A stretch of 64,000 bases of DNA, taken from contig JAFZOL010000018.1 in the NCBI GenBank assembly GCA_017550625.1, forward strand, positions 1 to 64,000, given 5' to 3'. Below are positions 49,116 to 56,957 of this stretch, in pieces. The stretch is from Clostridia bacterium. Its GTDB lineage: Bacteria; Bacillota; Clostridia; Oscillospirales; Acutalibacteraceae. The first letter of the stretch is position 1, and each line of letters starts with the position of its first letter. A program made the translations under genes and the position numbers. A model generated the notes under the pieces. That model was given only the letters and a program-made list of their open reading frames with translations, was not told the DNA's origin and did no database searches.

Positions 49116-51119
49116 TTGCTTACGTTTTCCGTGAAAAACAACGCGTTATTGATTCAAAGAAACGGCAAAACCGTATACGGTTTTCTGAAAAACGGCTGCG
49201 CGCTGAAAGCGGCGGTCGGGAACTGCTCCTATTCCATGAACAGGGGCAGTTTTCGTATTAAGGACAAGATCGGCGACAAGGTCGCCCTGCACGTCAAGGA
49301 CTTTTCCGTCGACGGGCAGACGGCCGCTGTCACGCTCAGCGAAGGGAAGCTGCGCGTGACGCTGAACGGCGATATCGCCACGTTCCTTCCAGAGGGCCTT
49401 TCTCACTATAACCGGATGTTCCTCACGCTTCCGGCGACCGAAAAAGAGCACGTTTACGGCGCGGGCGAGACCTTCAGCGAGTTCGACCTGCGCGGCAAAA
49501 AGTTCAACGTATGGGTCGCTGAGCACCAGAACACGCAGGTCGTGGCGCGCAAGCTCCGGCTCATCAAACTGGGCGACAAGGATTCCGAGCGCAAGATGGA
49601 TTTCGGTAAGTACGAAACTTATTACGCGCAGCCCACGTTCCTGAGCTCCGAAAAGTATTTCTTCCATTCCTTCACCACGGCGCGCGCTGTGTTCGATTTC
49701 ACCGCCTCCGACCGGCACGAGATCGAAACGGATCACGTTTCGCCCTTTGCCCTCGGCTTCGGCGACGATTTCGAAGAGGTGCTCGAAAACCTCACGTCCA
49801 TTCTCGGGCGGCAGCCGGAGCTGCCGGACTGGGTCTACGACGGCTATATTCTCGGCGTGCAGGGCGGCACCGACATCATGATGAAAAAGGTGCAAAAAGC
49901 GCTCGACGCCGGCGTCAAAGTCAACGGCGTGTGGATCCAGGACTGGGAGGGCAGACGCATCACCGCCTTCGGCAAGCAGCTCATGTGGAACTGGGAGCAC
50001 GATAAGGATCTCTATCCCGGCCTGCCTGAAAAGATCCGCGATCTCAATGCAAAAGGCATCCGCGTGCTCGGCTACTGCAATCCGTTTCTCGCGATCGAAA
50101 AGCCGTTATATAAAATCGCGCATGACAAAGGCTACTGTGTGAAGGACACAGAGGGCAACGATTATCTCGTCACGATCACGACCTTTCCGGCGGCGATGGT
50201 GGATCTCACGAACCCCGACGCCTGGAACTGGCTCAAAGGCATTATAAAAACGAATATGATCGACTTCGGTCTTTCGGGCTGGATGGCGGATTTCGGCGAA
50301 TATCTGCCCACCGACTGCGTGCTGCATTCCGGCGAGAACGCCGAGCTCGTGCACAACACCTGGCCCGCGCTCTGGGCGAAGCTCAACAGGGAAGTCGTTG
50401 AAGAGAGCGGCAAGCTCGGCGAGATCATGTTCTTCACCCGCGCCGGGTTCTCACAGACGCCGAAATACTCCACCATGATGTGGAACGGCGACAACCACGT
50501 CGATTTCTCGCTCGACAACGGCCTGCCGTCGGTGATCCCGGCCATGCTTTCGCTCACGTGCAGCGGCTTCGGTTTAAGCCATTCCGATATCGCCGGCTAC
50601 ACCACGTTCGGCAAACTCAGGCGCAGCAAGGAGCTCTATTTCCGCTGGTGCGAGATGGCGGCATTCACGCCCGTGATGCGCGGCCACGAGGGCAATAACC
50701 CGGATCTCAACGTCCAGCTCGACCACGATTTCGATATCCTCGCCGTCGGCGCCGAAACGAGCAAAATTCACGCCGCGCTCAAGCCCTATATCAAAGAATG
50801 CGTGCGTTATAACGCCGAAAAAGGCGTCGGCGCGGTGCGGCCGCTGTTCTTCTATTACGACGAAGAGCAGGCTTATAAAGAGATGTACGAATACCTGCTC
50901 GGCCGCGATATCCTTGTTGCGCCCGTAGTCCGTCCCGGCGCCGTGACAAGGCGCGTATATCTGCCAAAGGACGAATGGATCCATCTCGGCACCCAAAACG
51001 TGTATCACGGCGGCTACGTGACCGTGGACGCGCCGCCCGGACACCCGGCCGTATTCGTGCGCGCGAAGGCGGACGAAACTTTGCTTCGTATCTGTTCACA
51101 AATGGATATATCATACTAA
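49116..51119 (+). CDS. GH31 glycosidase, probable sulfoquinovosidase (YihQ-like)
   Basis: Expected to cut sulfoquinovosyl glycerol to sulfoquinovose. The 667-residue protein follows E. coli YihQ closely: QDWEGRR (Gln275 matching YihQ Gln288), GWMADFGEYLPTD (nucleophile Asp), KYSTMMWNGD (acid/base Asp), HSDIAGYTT (Tyr of the sulfonate pocket) and RPLFFYYDEE. Trp291 matches Trp304, but YihQ's sulfonate-binding Arg301 is Gln288 here (GKQLMW), as in some non-sulfo alpha-glucosidases. Context still favours a sulfosugar. No signal peptide. TTG at 49116 is chosen: GGAGG lies ten bases upstream, whereas ATG 49095 has no ribosome site and would leave a leader of about 9 bases. First gene of the operon. 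Confidence 0.75.
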   Translation: MLTFSVKNNALLIQRNGKTVYGFLKNGCALKAAVGNCSYSMNRGSFRIKDKIGDKVALHVKDFSVDGQTAAVTLSEGKLRVTLNGDIATFLPEGLSHYNRMFLTLPATEKEHVYGAGETFSEFDLRGKKFNVWVAEHQNTQVVARKLRLIKLGDKDSERKMDFGKYETYYAQPTFLSSEKYFFHSFTTARAVFDFTASDRHEIETDHVSPFALGFGDDFEEVLENLTSILGRQPELPDWVYDGYILGVQGGTDIMMKKVQKALDAGVKVNGVWIQDWEGRRITAFGKQLMWNWEHDKDLYPGLPEKIRDLNAKGIRVLGYCNPFLAIEKPLYKIAHDKGYCVKDTEGNDYLVTITTFPAAMVDLTNPDAWNWLKGIIKTNMIDFGLSGWMADFGEYLPTDCVLHSGENAELVHNTWPALWAKLNREVVEESGKLGEIMFFTRAGFSQTPKYSTMMWNGDNHVDFSLDNGLPSVIPAMLSLTCSGFGLSHSDIAGYTTFGKLRRSKELYFRWCEMAAFTPVMRGHEGNNPDLNVQLDHDFDILAVGAETSKIHAALKPYIKECVRYNAEKGVGAVRPLFFYYDEEQAYKEMYEYLLGRDILVAPVVRPGAVTRRVYLPKDEWIHLGTQNVYHGGYVTVDAPPGHPAVFVRAKADETLLRICSQMDISY

Positions 51120-51138
51120 ACGAAAAGGAGAAACCATC

Positions 51139-51828
51139 ATGAAGTATTTTCTTGACAGCGCAAAAATCAACGAGATCCGCGAGGCTTTCGATACCTTCGG
51201 CATCGACGGCGTCACCACGAACCCGAACCATATCATGAACGCGGGCAAGCCGTTTTTCACGGTCATCCGCGAGCTCGCAGACTTCGCCGAAGAAAAAGGC
51301 GTGAAGGGCTGGGGCAAGTTCCCGATCTCGGTCGAGATCAACCCGCATCTCGCCAACGCCGACGATATGTTTGCCATGGGCAAAAAGATCGCTGCGATCT
51401 CAACGAATTTCGTGATCAAGATCCCGTGCACCGAGGCAGGCATCGCCGCAGCGAGACGCCTTGAAAACGCCGGCATCCGCACGAACCTCACGCTCGTGTT
51501 CTCGCCCTCGCAGGCGCTCATCGCCGCGAAGAACCGTTCGCTGTTCGTGTCGCCGTTTATCGGCTGGAAAGAATCGAGCGGCGAAGACTGCCAGCAGTAT
51601 ATCCAGGATATCGTGGATATCTACGCGAACTACGATTATCTCGGCAAAACGCAGATCATCTGCGCGGCCGTGCGCAACGGCAAGCAGATCGTGGACTGCG
51701 CGAAGGCCGGCGCCGACATCGTGACCGCCGGGCTGCAGGTGTATAAAGACAGCTTCTATCACGCTTTCACCGACTACGGCCTCGCCAAATTCCAGAGGGC
51801 CTGGGACAACACCGAAATCGGCGAATAA
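51139..51828 (+). CDS. short transaldolase, probable 6-deoxy-6-sulfofructose transaldolase (SftT-like)
   Basis: A 229-residue class I transaldolase of the FSA/TalC size class. Schiff-base Lys94 is in NFVIKIPCT, with DGVTTNPN at the N-terminus and TNLTLVFSPSQA after it. TalC/FSA enzymes usually have VSPFVGR in the next segment, where Arg helps bind phosphate; here it reads VSPFIGWKESSG. That fits a donor carrying a sulfonate instead of phosphate. In the sulfo-TAL pathway it would move a three-carbon unit from sulfofructose to glyceraldehyde-3-phosphate, yielding sulfolactaldehyde and fructose-6-phosphate. AAAGGAG precedes the ATG; 19 bases after the GH31 gene. Confidence 0.78.
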   Translation: MKYFLDSAKINEIREAFDTFGIDGVTTNPNHIMNAGKPFFTVIRELADFAEEKGVKGWGKFPISVEINPHLANADDMFAMGKKIAAISTNFVIKIPCTEAGIAAARRLENAGIRTNLTLVFSPSQALIAAKNRSLFVSPFIGWKESSGEDCQQYIQDIVDIYANYDYLGKTQIICAAVRNGKQIVDCAKAGADIVTAGLQVYKDSFYHAFTDYGLAKFQRAWDNTEIGE

Positions 51829-51840
51829 GAGGTCCGCGGC

Positions 51841-52707
51841 ATGAAGATCGGTTTTATCGGGCTCGGCATTATGGGCGAGTCCATGTGCGAAAACATAGTC
51901 AAAAAGCATAACGACGAAGTCTTCTGCTCCGACGTCAACCGCGCGCAGGTCGAAAAGCTCGCCGCGCTCGGCGCCGTTCCGTGCGAAAACAACGTCGAAG
52001 TCGCCGAAAAAGCGGACCTCATCATCACCATGGTGCCCACGTCCGCGATCGTGCGCTCGATCTACGAAGAGCTGCTGCCCGTTCTCGGCCCCGGCAAAAT
52101 CTGCGTCGACATGAGCACGATCGACCCCTCGGTATCCGTTGAAATCTCCGAGTTCGTGCGCGCGAAGGGCGCGCGCTTTGCCGACGCGCCTGTCGTCAAA
52201 TCAAAGCCCGCCGCCATTACGGGCACGCTCGGCATCCTTGTCGGTTGCGACGAAAACCTGTTCCCGGTGATCGAGCCCGTGCTGCTCTATATGGGCTGCA
52301 AAGTCATCCGGCTCGGCGGCAACGGCAAAGGCCTCGTGATGAAGATCTGCCATAACACCCTCGTCGGTGAGATCCAGAACGGCGTGAACGAAACGCTGAA
52401 CCTCGCCATGAGGCTCGGCATCGATATTGACGGTTTCTGCGCTTCGGTCGCCGCGGGCGGCGCGCAGTGCTTCTATCTCGATTCGCAGCACGAGAACCTC
52501 AAAAACGAGAACTGGAAAACCGCGTTTTCGTTCGCGAACATGAACAAGGATATCCATATCTGCGACCGTCTCGCGAATGAAGCCGGCTTCGATATGCCCG
52601 GCATGCAGAACGTGAAGCGCATATATGAAAAGGGTATGGACGCCGGCCTCGCCGCTGAGGATTTCCGCGCGAGCTTTAAGGTCGTTAGGGGAGATACCGA
52701 TGCTTGA
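51841..52707 (+). CDS. probable sulfolactaldehyde reductase (YihU-like, 3-hydroxyisobutyrate dehydrogenase family)
   Basis: A 288-residue NAD(P)-binding beta-hydroxyacid dehydrogenase: GFIGLGIMG nucleotide fold at the N-terminus and catalytic Lys168 in GKGLVMKICHN. Carboxylate-specific relatives have a DAPVSGG substrate loop; here it is DAPVVKSKPAAITGTL, which aligns with YihU's PVGRTSANAITGTL, placing Lys120 where YihU has sulfonate-binding Arg123. This supports reduction of sulfolactaldehyde to 2,3-dihydroxypropanesulfonate (DHPS), the fermentative ending that regenerates NAD+. Starts 12 bases after the transaldolase. Confidence 0.78.
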   Translation: MKIGFIGLGIMGESMCENIVKKHNDEVFCSDVNRAQVEKLAALGAVPCENNVEVAEKADLIITMVPTSAIVRSIYEELLPVLGPGKICVDMSTIDPSVSVEISEFVRAKGARFADAPVVKSKPAAITGTLGILVGCDENLFPVIEPVLLYMGCKVIRLGGNGKGLVMKICHNTLVGEIQNGVNETLNLAMRLGIDIDGFCASVAAGGAQCFYLDSQHENLKNENWKTAFSFANMNKDIHICDRLANEAGFDMPGMQNVKRIYEKGMDAGLAAEDFRASFKVVRGDTDA

Positions 52708-53365
52708 ACGCCTCAATAAAGTGAACGACGTGAAGATCCTGTCGGTATACGATCCCGCGTTCAAGACCTACGGCAGCGTTGTGACGGGCTACGATTTCAC
52801 GGATCTCATCGGCTATATGGAGCGCCATACGCTCACGCCCGAAAGCGGAAACGTCTACGTGCCGAGCGTGCCAGAAATGGAAGCGCTGCCCGTCTTTGAA
52901 GCGCTTACGGACAGGCTTTACGGCGGCATGCCGATCCAGATCGGCTACTGCAACGGCCGGAATTCCACCTATAACGGCTTTGAATACCACAAGGGGAGCG
53001 AGCTGAACGTCGCCGTGACCGACCTCATGCTCGTGCTCGGCCATACCTGGCAGCTGCAAGATAATTGCTTTACAGTCGGTGACGAACAGGTTTTCTACGT
53101 GCCGCGGGGAACCGCGATCGAAATGTTCCAGACGACCCTGCATCTCTCGCCCTGCAAAGTCAGCGACGCGGGCTTCAAGGCCGTCGTGGTGCTGCCGCGC
53201 GGCACGAACACGCCGCTTGACAAAAAGCCGGAAAACCCCGTCGACGAAGACCGCCTGCTTCTTCAGAAAAACAAGTGGGTGATCTCGCATCCCGACCGCG
53301 AACCGCTCATGAAACAGGGCGCTTTCCCCGGTCTTCTCGGCGAAAACAAAGAGCTTTACTACTGA
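52700..53365 (+). CDS. DUF4867 protein, probable sulfoquinovose isomerase (SftI-like)
   Basis: A 221-residue cupin-like protein of the DUF4867 family (GNVYVPSVPEMEALPV, PIQIGYCNGRNSTYNGFEYHKGSE, VFYVPRGTAIEMF). A DUF4867 member has been reported as the isomerase of the sulfo-transaldolase pathway in Bacillus, turning sulfoquinovose into sulfofructose; I recall this from the literature and have not checked orthology. The His/Glu in EYHKGSE are likely metal ligands. The start overlaps the previous gene by eight bases, with GGGGAG upstream, so the two are translationally coupled. Confidence 0.75.
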   Translation: MLERLNKVNDVKILSVYDPAFKTYGSVVTGYDFTDLIGYMERHTLTPESGNVYVPSVPEMEALPVFEALTDRLYGGMPIQIGYCNGRNSTYNGFEYHKGSELNVAVTDLMLVLGHTWQLQDNCFTVGDEQVFYVPRGTAIEMFQTTLHLSPCKVSDAGFKAVVVLPRGTNTPLDKKPENPVDEDRLLLQKNKWVISHPDREPLMKQGAFPGLLGENKELYY

Positions 53366-53382
53366 TTCGAAAGGAAGAGAAT

Positions 53383-54717
53383 ATGTCTTTCCGTTTTGCT
53401 TACATCCCGATCGGCGTGCCCACATTCCATCTTGAGAGCGCGCAGAAAGAATTCGACAAGAGCGTCGCTTTTCTGAGATCGCTCGACGAAAACGTGATTG
53501 TGCCGTCTGAAATGCTGCTTTCGCTTGACAAGCTGAACGCCTTTACACAAAGTCTTCAGCTTGATTTCGCCATCGTGCAGAACGTGACCTTCGCGAACGG
53601 CGCGTATATCGCCGAAGTGCTGCGCAGATTCGACTGCCCGGTGCTCTTATGGACGCTGCGCGAACCCGTGATCGACGGCACGCGCCTGCGCCTCAACTCC
53701 CTGACCGGCGCGTATTCCGCCGCCAACATGCTGCACGCGTTCGGCAGACCGTTCACCTACGTGTTCGGTTCGCCCGATGAAGATTCCGCCCGCAAAAAGA
53801 TCGCCGCAGCGGTGAACGCCGCGCGCGTTCGTAAAGAACTGAAGAGCCTGCGTCTGCTGCAGGTCGGCCATACGCCGCAGGGCTTTGGCTTCGGTAGGGC
53901 TATGGACGCCGAAGTGATGACGGTGTTCGGCTCGGAGCTTCTCTCGATCGAAGCGCGGGAGCTCATCAACGCCGCGAAAGCCTTTTCGGACGACGATATA
54001 AATGAATATCTCGCCGACGCCGGAACGAGGATCCGCTCGCTTCAGGATATCGAAGAAAAGAACGTGCTCGACTTCGCGCGCCTTTACCGCGCGTATGATG
54101 AATATGTGAAAAAGAACGGTATCGGCGCGCTGTCATCCCGCTGCTGGCCCGATTTCTTCGTCGATTTCGGCACGCCCGTATGCGCCGTGCTCGCGATCCT
54201 CAACGATCTCGGCGTGCCCGCCGCGTGTGAGGCGGACACCTACGGGGCGCTTACCATGTTCATCGGGCAGAAGCTCACCGGCAGCCCCGTGTTCTTCGGC
54301 GATCCCGTTTCGATGAACGAGGCCGAAAACACCCTCACTTTCTGGCACTGCGGCATGGCGCCCTGTTCGCTCGCGCGCGACGATACCGGCGCCGTTGCCG
54401 GCCGTCACTGCAACCGGCACATCGGGCCAACGCTTGAGTTCGGCTGCAAAGCCGAAAAGAACGTCACCGTCTGCCGCGTGGGCAAGGACGCCTTCGGCAA
54501 GTTCCGCCTGTTCATCTGCTCCGGCGAAGCGCTCGACAAGCCCCAGCAGTTCTACGGCACGTCGATCGTCGTCAAAACGAAATCCGACGCCGCCGCCGTC
54601 GTGGACCGCTCGGTTTCGGATGGCTGGGAGCCGCATTTCGTCGTGGCGATGGGCGATATTGCAGCTGAGCTTCACATCCTTGCCGACATGCTCGGCATCG
54701 AAGCCGTCGAATACTGA
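53383..54717 (+). CDS. L-fucose/L-arabinose isomerase-family protein of unknown substrate
   Basis: A 444-residue protein with the fold of FucI/AraA-type metal-dependent isomerases: N-terminal Rossmann-like domains (RLRLNSLTGAYSAANMLHAFG) and a C-terminal domain with ACEADTYGALTMFIGQKLTG, FWHCGMAPCSLARD and the final DMLGIEAVEY. Glu in CEAD and His in WHCG are plausible metal ligands. A second isomerase-type protein next to DUF4867 is not needed for the simplest scheme; it could be the true aldose-ketose isomerase, open a side branch, or process a related sulfosugar. Starts 17 bases after the DUF4867 gene. Confidence 0.72.
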   Translation: MSFRFAYIPIGVPTFHLESAQKEFDKSVAFLRSLDENVIVPSEMLLSLDKLNAFTQSLQLDFAIVQNVTFANGAYIAEVLRRFDCPVLLWTLREPVIDGTRLRLNSLTGAYSAANMLHAFGRPFTYVFGSPDEDSARKKIAAAVNAARVRKELKSLRLLQVGHTPQGFGFGRAMDAEVMTVFGSELLSIEARELINAAKAFSDDDINEYLADAGTRIRSLQDIEEKNVLDFARLYRAYDEYVKKNGIGALSSRCWPDFFVDFGTPVCAVLAILNDLGVPAACEADTYGALTMFIGQKLTGSPVFFGDPVSMNEAENTLTFWHCGMAPCSLARDDTGAVAGRHCNRHIGPTLEFGCKAEKNVTVCRVGKDAFGKFRLFICSGEALDKPQQFYGTSIVVKTKSDAAAVVDRSVSDGWEPHFVVAMGDIAAELHILADMLGIEAVEY

Positions 54718-54718
54718 T

Positions 54719-55459
54719 ATGCGCATCGATCTGCAGGGGATCCTGTTCCTCGTCGTCGTATTTCTATCAAACGTCATCCAGTGCGTCACCGGGTTTGCGG
54801 GCACCGTACTCGCGATGCCGTTTTCGGTGATCCTGATTGGCGACTCCGCGGCGAAAGCGATCTTAAACGTGCTCGGTGCGGCGGCATCTATCGGCGTGCT
54901 CGTTTCGGCGTATAAGCACGTTAACAAAAAAGAATTCGTCAAGATCGTCGGCTTCATGCTGCCGGGCATCGTCGCCGGGTATTTCCTCAACAAAACGCTC
55001 GACAGTTACGTGCGCGCGGCGCATATCATTCTCGGCGTCGTCGTCATCTTTTTCGCGGTGTTGAACTTCTATAAGCTGTTCGCGAAGAAGGAATCAAAGC
55101 AGCCGGGTCCCGTATTGTCCGCAGTCGTACTGCTCGCGTCCGGGCTCATCCACGGCGTGTTCGTCTGCGGCGGGCCGATGCTCGTGACCTACGCCAGCCG
55201 CCGGTTTGACGATACCAAAGAGTTCCGCGCCACGCTCTCGGCCGTGTGGATCGTGCTCAACGGCATCATGATCTTCACGCATTACCAAAGCGGCTATTTT
55301 GACGGCAACACCTTCGTGCTTCTTCTGTACGCGCTCGCGGTGCTTGTCGGCGCGATCCTGCTCGGCAATCTGATCGCGAACAAGATGAGCAAAAAAGCGT
55401 TTCTCATTCTGTCCTACGTCCTTATGGTCATCAGCGGGATCTCGCTGCTGATCCAATAA
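54719..55459 (+). CDS. TauE/SafE-family exporter, probable DHPS or sulfonate exporter
   Basis: A 246-residue, 8-helix membrane protein of the TauE family (NVIQCVTGFAGTVLAMPF and GLIHGVFVCGGPMLVTYASRR repeats). TauE-type carriers export C2/C3 sulfonates or sulfite and are a constant part of sulfosugar pathways. Starts one base after the previous stop with no clear ribosome site, so it is read by coupled translation. It would release DHPS made by the reductase. Confidence 0.82.
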   Translation: MRIDLQGILFLVVVFLSNVIQCVTGFAGTVLAMPFSVILIGDSAAKAILNVLGAAASIGVLVSAYKHVNKKEFVKIVGFMLPGIVAGYFLNKTLDSYVRAAHIILGVVVIFFAVLNFYKLFAKKESKQPGPVLSAVVLLASGLIHGVFVCGGPMLVTYASRRFDDTKEFRATLSAVWIVLNGIMIFTHYQSGYFDGNTFVLLLYALAVLVGAILLGNLIANKMSKKAFLILSYVLMVISGISLLIQ

Positions 55460-55477
55460 TAGAAAGGAGTCATTCCG

Positions 55478-56914
55478 ATGGCAAACAATTCACCTCTCGA
55501 CGGAAAGACATACGGCATCCGGTTCTCCGAAAAGATCGGCTATGCTCTCGGCGACGCCGCGGGCCTGATGACCTTCGGGCTGATCGGTTCCTTCCAGCAG
55601 GTCTTTTTGAACAAGGTCCTGCTGATCGACGCCGGAAAGCTGACGATCCTGTTTTTGGTCGCGCGCATCTGGGACGCGATCAACGACCCGCTCTGGGGCA
55701 GGATCATCGACAGCCGCAATCCGAAGCACGGCGACAGATACCGCCCGTATCTCAGGTGGGTGTCGCTTCCGCTCGCGATCTTCGGCGTTCTGATGTTCGT
55801 CAAGATCCCCGGCCTTTCCGAGAATCAGTATCTCATCTGGGCGTATATCACGTATATCGGCTACGGCATGCTGTACACGGCGGTGAACATCCCTTACGGA
55901 TCGCTCGCCTCCGTCATCACGACCGACCCCGGTGAGCGCTCCGCGCTTTCGATGTTCCGTTCCATCGGCGCCGGTCTCGGCGGCACGCCCGCGCAGATCC
56001 TTTTGCCGATGTTCGTTTATAAAACCGTGCTCGACGCCAACGGCCAGCCCATCATCGACGCCCGCACGATGAAAGCCGAAAAGGTGCTCGATCCGACGAA
56101 AATGCTGATCGCCGTAGTGATCCTCGCCGTGTTCAGCGTGCTCGTATATCAGCTCTGCTACAAGCTGACGCGCGAAAGAGTGCACGGGCTTGAGCATAAA
56201 AAAGACTCCAACGTGATGGAAACGATCAAGGCGCTGGTAAAGAACAGGGCGTTCGTTATGCTTTGCATCGCCTCCATGCTGCTGATCGCCGCTCAGTTCT
56301 TTACCCAGTCGATGTATAACTATCTGTTTATCGACTATTTCAAAGAGCCGTCGCGTTATTCGCTGTTCACTGTGTTCACATATCTGCCGATGGCGATGCT
56401 GCTGCCTGTGCTGCAGAAGCTCGTGCGGCGCTTCGGCAAAAAAGAGATCTGCGCCGTCGGCATGCTGTTCTCCGCGATCGCGTATTTCGTCCTTTGGGCA
56501 GTCAAAACCACGAGCGTATGGGTCTTCCTCGGGTTCTGCTTCCTCGCCGGCCTCGGCATGACCTTCTTCGTGCTTGAGATCTGGGCGCTCGTGACCGACG
56601 TGATCGACCACCATGACAGAATGACCGGCAGAAGGGAAGAGGGCACCGCCTACGCGTTCTTCTCGTTTACCAGAAAGCTCGGCCAGACGGTCGCCGGCGT
56701 GCTCGGCACGCAGATGCTGGAGTGGATCAATTATGACGAAACCGCCGTCACGGTCGAAGCTGTCAACAAGATGTACAGCCTTTCCACCATTCTGCCCGCC
56801 GTCATGTGCCTGATCATGGCGTTGAGCCTCGGGCTCTTCTATCCGCTGAGCAAAAAAAAGCTGCAGGAGCTCTCGCTTGCCGATGCGCAAAAAGCCGCTG
56901 CTGAAGAAGAATGA
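55478..56914 (+). CDS. GPH-family importer, probably for sulfoquinovose or its glycerol glycoside
   Basis: A 478-residue, 12-helix sugar:cation symporter (ARIWDAINDPLWGRIIDSRNPKHGDRYRP is the GPH signature region). Unlike the transporter at 28.2 kb it has no long tail. Its position between the exporter and the phosphofructokinase makes it the operon's importer. GAAAGGAG precedes the ATG. GPH members with this role are also used by E. coli (YihO, YihP) for sulfoquinovosides. Confidence 0.82.
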   Translation: MANNSPLDGKTYGIRFSEKIGYALGDAAGLMTFGLIGSFQQVFLNKVLLIDAGKLTILFLVARIWDAINDPLWGRIIDSRNPKHGDRYRPYLRWVSLPLAIFGVLMFVKIPGLSENQYLIWAYITYIGYGMLYTAVNIPYGSLASVITTDPGERSALSMFRSIGAGLGGTPAQILLPMFVYKTVLDANGQPIIDARTMKAEKVLDPTKMLIAVVILAVFSVLVYQLCYKLTRERVHGLEHKKDSNVMETIKALVKNRAFVMLCIASMLLIAAQFFTQSMYNYLFIDYFKEPSRYSLFTVFTYLPMAMLLPVLQKLVRRFGKKEICAVGMLFSAIAYFVLWAVKTTSVWVFLGFCFLAGLGMTFFVLEIWALVTDVIDHHDRMTGRREEGTAYAFFSFTRKLGQTVAGVLGTQMLEWINYDETAVTVEAVNKMYSLSTILPAVMCLIMALSLGLFYPLSKKKLQELSLADAQKAAAEEE

Positions 56915-56957
56915 TCCAAATCGCATTTCGTTTCGTCCGTGTTGGCAGGAGGTCATT

